64,000 nucleotides of DNA, from assembly GCF_900100795.1 (NCBI RefSeq), contig NZ_FNCO01000007.1:248001-312000 (forward strand), written 5' to 3'. Source of the DNA: Pseudomonas abietaniphila (lineage in GTDB: Bacteria > Pseudomonadota > Gammaproteobacteria > Pseudomonadales > Pseudomonadaceae). Shown here piece by piece: positions 61,718 through 64,000 of the stretch (the stretch's first letter is position 1; each line of letters begins with the position of its first letter). The notes under the pieces were generated by a model. The model did no database searches and was not told where the DNA came from. It was given only the letters and a program-made list of their open reading frames with translations. A program made the translations under genes and the position numbers.

Positions 61718-62377
61718 GTGTTCGATTGGCCCTTGCTGCAGCAGAACGCACCTTTATTGCTCGGCGCCCTGTGGGTGACGTTGCAGGTTTCCATCGCCGC
61801 GCTGGCGATCGGGTTTGTCATCGGCATCATGGTCGGCAGCCTGCGGCTGTCGCCGATTCCCCTGTTGCGCCGTCTGGGCGGGGCCTACATTTTCGTGTTC
61901 CGTGGCATCCCGCTGCTGGTGCAACTGCTGTTCATCTATTACTTCCTGCCGCGTATCGGCCTGCCCAATGTCTCGCCCACCGTGGCGGCGGTCATTGGCC
62001 TGTCGCTGGCGGCCGGCGCCTACATCGCCGAAATCATGCGCGGTGGTTTTCTTGCCATCCCTGGCGGCCAGCTGGAAGCGGCCGGTTTGCTGGGCCTGAG
62101 CGCGAGCCAGATGCTGATCCGCATCCGCGTGCCCCAGGCTGTGCGCCTGACCCTGCCTGCGCTGGTCAACGAAATGATCCTGTTGATCAAGGCCTCGTCG
62201 CTGGTGTCGGTCGTCGGCCTGGCCGACCTGACCCGCACCGCGCAGAACCTCGCCGCCAGCGACTACATGTTCGTTCAGGATTACCTGATGCTCGCGGGAT
62301 TCTACTGCCTGATCAACATTCCGCTCGCCTACTGCGGCAGCCTGCTTGAACGTCGGCTGAAGGAGCAGACGGCATGA
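61718..62377 (+). CDS. ABC transporter permease, polar amino acid type (1)
   Basis: 219 residues. GTG start seven bases after CTGGAG; the frame MFDWPLLQQNAPLLLGALWV fits the family. Five or so membrane segments, including VTLQVSIAALAIGFVIGIMV and LLVQLLFIYYFLP. The EAA loop that contacts the ATPase is GGQLEAAGLLGLSASQMLIR. It overlaps the next permease by four bases (ATGA). Confidence 0.92.
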   Translation: MFDWPLLQQNAPLLLGALWVTLQVSIAALAIGFVIGIMVGSLRLSPIPLLRRLGGAYIFVFRGIPLLVQLLFIYYFLPRIGLPNVSPTVAAVIGLSLAAGAYIAEIMRGGFLAIPGGQLEAAGLLGLSASQMLIRIRVPQAVRLTLPALVNEMILLIKASSLVSVVGLADLTRTAQNLAASDYMFVQDYLMLAGFYCLINIPLAYCGSLLERRLKEQTA

Positions 62378-63045
62378 TCTTCGACCCGAAAATAATCACC
62401 GACCACCTGGGCGACATCGGCTCGGGCTTTCTGGTCACACTCGGCACCTGGAGCAGCGGCGTGGTGCTCGGTATTGCGCTGGGCATGCTGATTGCCGTGG
62501 CTCAGGTGTTTGGCAACCGCTTCGTGCGGGCGCCACTGCGGGTGTTCATCGAGCTGATTCGCAGCACGCCGTTTCTGGTGCAACTGTTCCTGGTGTATTA
62601 CGGCGGGCCTTCCTTCGGGCTGAGCCTTGATCCGATTCCCGCCGGCATCCTGGGGCTGGGCGTTTACGGCAGCGTGTATTTCGCCGAGATCTTTCGCTCC
62701 GGGTTCGAGTCGGTGGCCCGGGGTCAGCTGGAAGCGGCAGATTGCCTGGGCATCACCCGCCTGCAATGCATCTGGCGGATTCAAGTGCCGCAAATGCTGG
62801 TGATCATCCTTCCGGCGCTGGTGAACATGATCACTGTGCTGTGCAAGGAAACCGCCGTGCTGTCGATCATCACCATCCCGGAACTCACGATGGTCCTGAC
62901 CGGCATCGGCTCGGAGACCTTTGCCTTCGTCGAGACCCTGCTGATGTTGTGCATCGGCTATCTGATTCTGGTGGAGGCCTGCTCGCGACTGGGCATGCTC
63001 CTGGAAACCCGTGTGGGCCGCTTCATGAACAAACAACCACGATAA
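62374..63045 (+). CDS. ABC transporter permease, polar amino acid type (2)
   Basis: 223 residues, paralogous to the preceding gene. IRSTPFLVQLFLVYYGGPSF and the EAA loop GQLEAADCLGITRLQCIWRI are typical of the HisMQ family; the two permeases form the heterodimeric channel. The ATPase gene follows after 12 bases. Confidence 0.92.
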   Translation: MIFDPKIITDHLGDIGSGFLVTLGTWSSGVVLGIALGMLIAVAQVFGNRFVRAPLRVFIELIRSTPFLVQLFLVYYGGPSFGLSLDPIPAGILGLGVYGSVYFAEIFRSGFESVARGQLEAADCLGITRLQCIWRIQVPQMLVIILPALVNMITVLCKETAVLSIITIPELTMVLTGIGSETFAFVETLLMLCIGYLILVEACSRLGMLLETRVGRFMNKQPR

Positions 63046-63057
63046 GGAAGCCCTCCC

Positions 63058-63948
63058 ATGAACAGCTTCCTGATACCCAGCGGTGCCGCGTCCGCCAGCA
63101 CACGCGAGAAACAAGGTGAATGCATGAAGACTTCAGCAACAGCGCCGGGCGACCAGCCGACCATTCTGTCGCTGAGCAAGGTGGGCAAAAGCTTTGGCGC
63201 CCTGCGCGTGCTCAAGGGCATCGACCTGCAGGTGCAGCGCTCGGAAGTGGTGTGCCTGATCGGCCCTTCGGGCTCCGGAAAAAGCACGTTGCTGCGCAGC
63301 ATGGCCTTCCTTGAGGAATACGACGAAGGCGAGATTCGCATCGAGGGTCAGTTGCTCGGCTGGCAGAACACCGACAAAGGTCGCCGACGCGCGCCGCAAT
63401 CGCAGATCAATCAGGTTCGCCGCAACGTCGGCATGGTGTTCCAGCAATTCAACCTGTGGCCGCACATGACCGCCTTGGGCAACGTCTGCGAAGCCTTGCG
63501 CAGAGTGCGCAAGCTGTCGGCCATTGAGGCGACCCGGCGCGGCATGGCGATGCTGGAAAAAGTCGGGCTGGCGCACAAGGCGAATGCCTATCCCGCGCAG
63601 TTGTCCGGCGGTCAACAGCAGCGCGTGGCGATTGCCCGGGCGCTGGCGATGGAGCCGCACATCATGCTGTTCGACGAACCCACCTCCGCGCTCGACCCGG
63701 AACTGGTGGGCGAAGTGCTGCAGGTGATGAAGACCCTGGCCAAAGAAGGCATGACCATGGTCGTGGTCACCCACGAAATGGGCTTTGCCGCACAGGTGGC
63801 CGATTCGGTGATTTTTCTCGATCAGGGCGAAGTGGTCGCGCGGGGCACACCCCAACAGATCTTCCACAACGCCGAACAGCCGCGCTTGCAGCAGTTTTTG
63901 CAGAATTACCTCGACCGCAATGCGTTCTGGCAGGACGGCAAGCAGTGA
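63058..63948 (+). CDS. ABC transporter ATP-binding protein, polar amino acid type
   Basis: 296 residues from the ATG at 63058, which follows AAGGAAG; an ATG at 63124 (MKTSATAPGDQP) also has AAGGTGA upstream and gives the more usual length of 274. All ATPase motifs are present: Walker A GPSGSGKST, Q-loop FQQFNLW, signature LSGGQQQR, Walker B IMLFDEPTSALDPE and switch His VTHEMGF. It powers the importer encoded just upstream. Confidence 0.93.
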   Translation: MNSFLIPSGAASASTREKQGECMKTSATAPGDQPTILSLSKVGKSFGALRVLKGIDLQVQRSEVVCLIGPSGSGKSTLLRSMAFLEEYDEGEIRIEGQLLGWQNTDKGRRRAPQSQINQVRRNVGMVFQQFNLWPHMTALGNVCEALRRVRKLSAIEATRRGMAMLEKVGLAHKANAYPAQLSGGQQQRVAIARALAMEPHIMLFDEPTSALDPELVGEVLQVMKTLAKEGMTMVVVTHEMGFAAQVADSVIFLDQGEVVARGTPQQIFHNAEQPRLQQFLQNYLDRNAFWQDGKQ

Positions 63949-63967
63949 TGTTGGTCCTGAGGACGTA

Positions 63968-64000
63968 CCTGTAGGAGCGTGGCTTGTCCCGCGATCGGCT
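63968..64000. repeat. Start of a further REP element, cut by window edge
   Basis: CCTGTAGGAGCGTGGCTTGT followed by CCCGCGA; only the left arm is visible. Confidence 0.6.

Overview
The window is typical Pseudomonas chromosome, most likely from the fluorescens/syringae lineage. Three things point there: the gene order (sdhCDAB-sucAB-lpdG-sucCD divergent from gltA, etfBA divergent from the ETF:ubiquinone oxidoreductase gene, leuCD-leuB-asd, gltX followed by tRNA genes), the GC-rich codon use, and many Pseudomonas-type REP inverted repeats headed by TGTAGGAGC or TGTGGGAxC. No prophage, CRISPR array, complete insertion sequence or clear genomic island is visible. All named genes look intact except those cut by the window edges.

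Layout: 1-4.4 kb holds a truncated dienelactone hydrolase gene, htpG, a small lipoprotein and brnQ. 4.8-18 kb is the TCA supercluster: succinyl-CoA synthetase, the E3, E2 and E1 subunits of 2-oxoglutarate dehydrogenase and succinate dehydrogenase on the minus strand, with citrate synthase diverging from a shared promoter region. 18-23.6 kb holds small envelope and regulatory genes, including a three-gene operon of a periplasmic binding protein, a DUF4398 lipoprotein and an OmpA-like lipoprotein. 23.7-27.6 kb is the electron-transfer flavoprotein system; the dehydrogenase promoter has a sequence matching the PsrA consensus. 27.7-29.9 kb is an AraC regulator divergent from a zinc alcohol dehydrogenase. 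30-35.4 kb is a D-galactonate catabolic operon (dgoK-dgoA-dgoD-transporter-IclR regulator). 35.7-42.7 kb holds an acyltransferase, asd and leuBDC with a divergent LysR gene. 42.7-47.6 kb holds a PAS-GGDEF-EAL protein, a small heat-shock gene with a sigma-32-like promoter and a ROSE-like leader, a tRNA dihydrouridine synthase, a thioesterase and a TetR regulator. 47.8-50 kb is gltX with two tRNA-Ala and two tRNA-Glu genes. 50-56.5 kb holds an EmrAB-like efflux pair, uvrB and an aromatic/aspartate aminotransferase.

The least familiar part is 56.7-63.9 kb. A 2-oxoglutarate/Fe(II)-type oxygenase diverges from an FMN-dependent L-2-hydroxyacid oxidase-like gene, an FAD-linked D-2-hydroxyacid dehydrogenase-like gene and a complete polar amino-acid-type ABC importer. 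The two divergent starts carry near-identical palindromic operator-like sites, and a weaker copy precedes the binding-protein gene. This suggests one co-regulated uptake and oxidation system whose substrate cannot be read from the sequence.

All functions are assigned from recognised protein motifs and gene context only; no database search was run.
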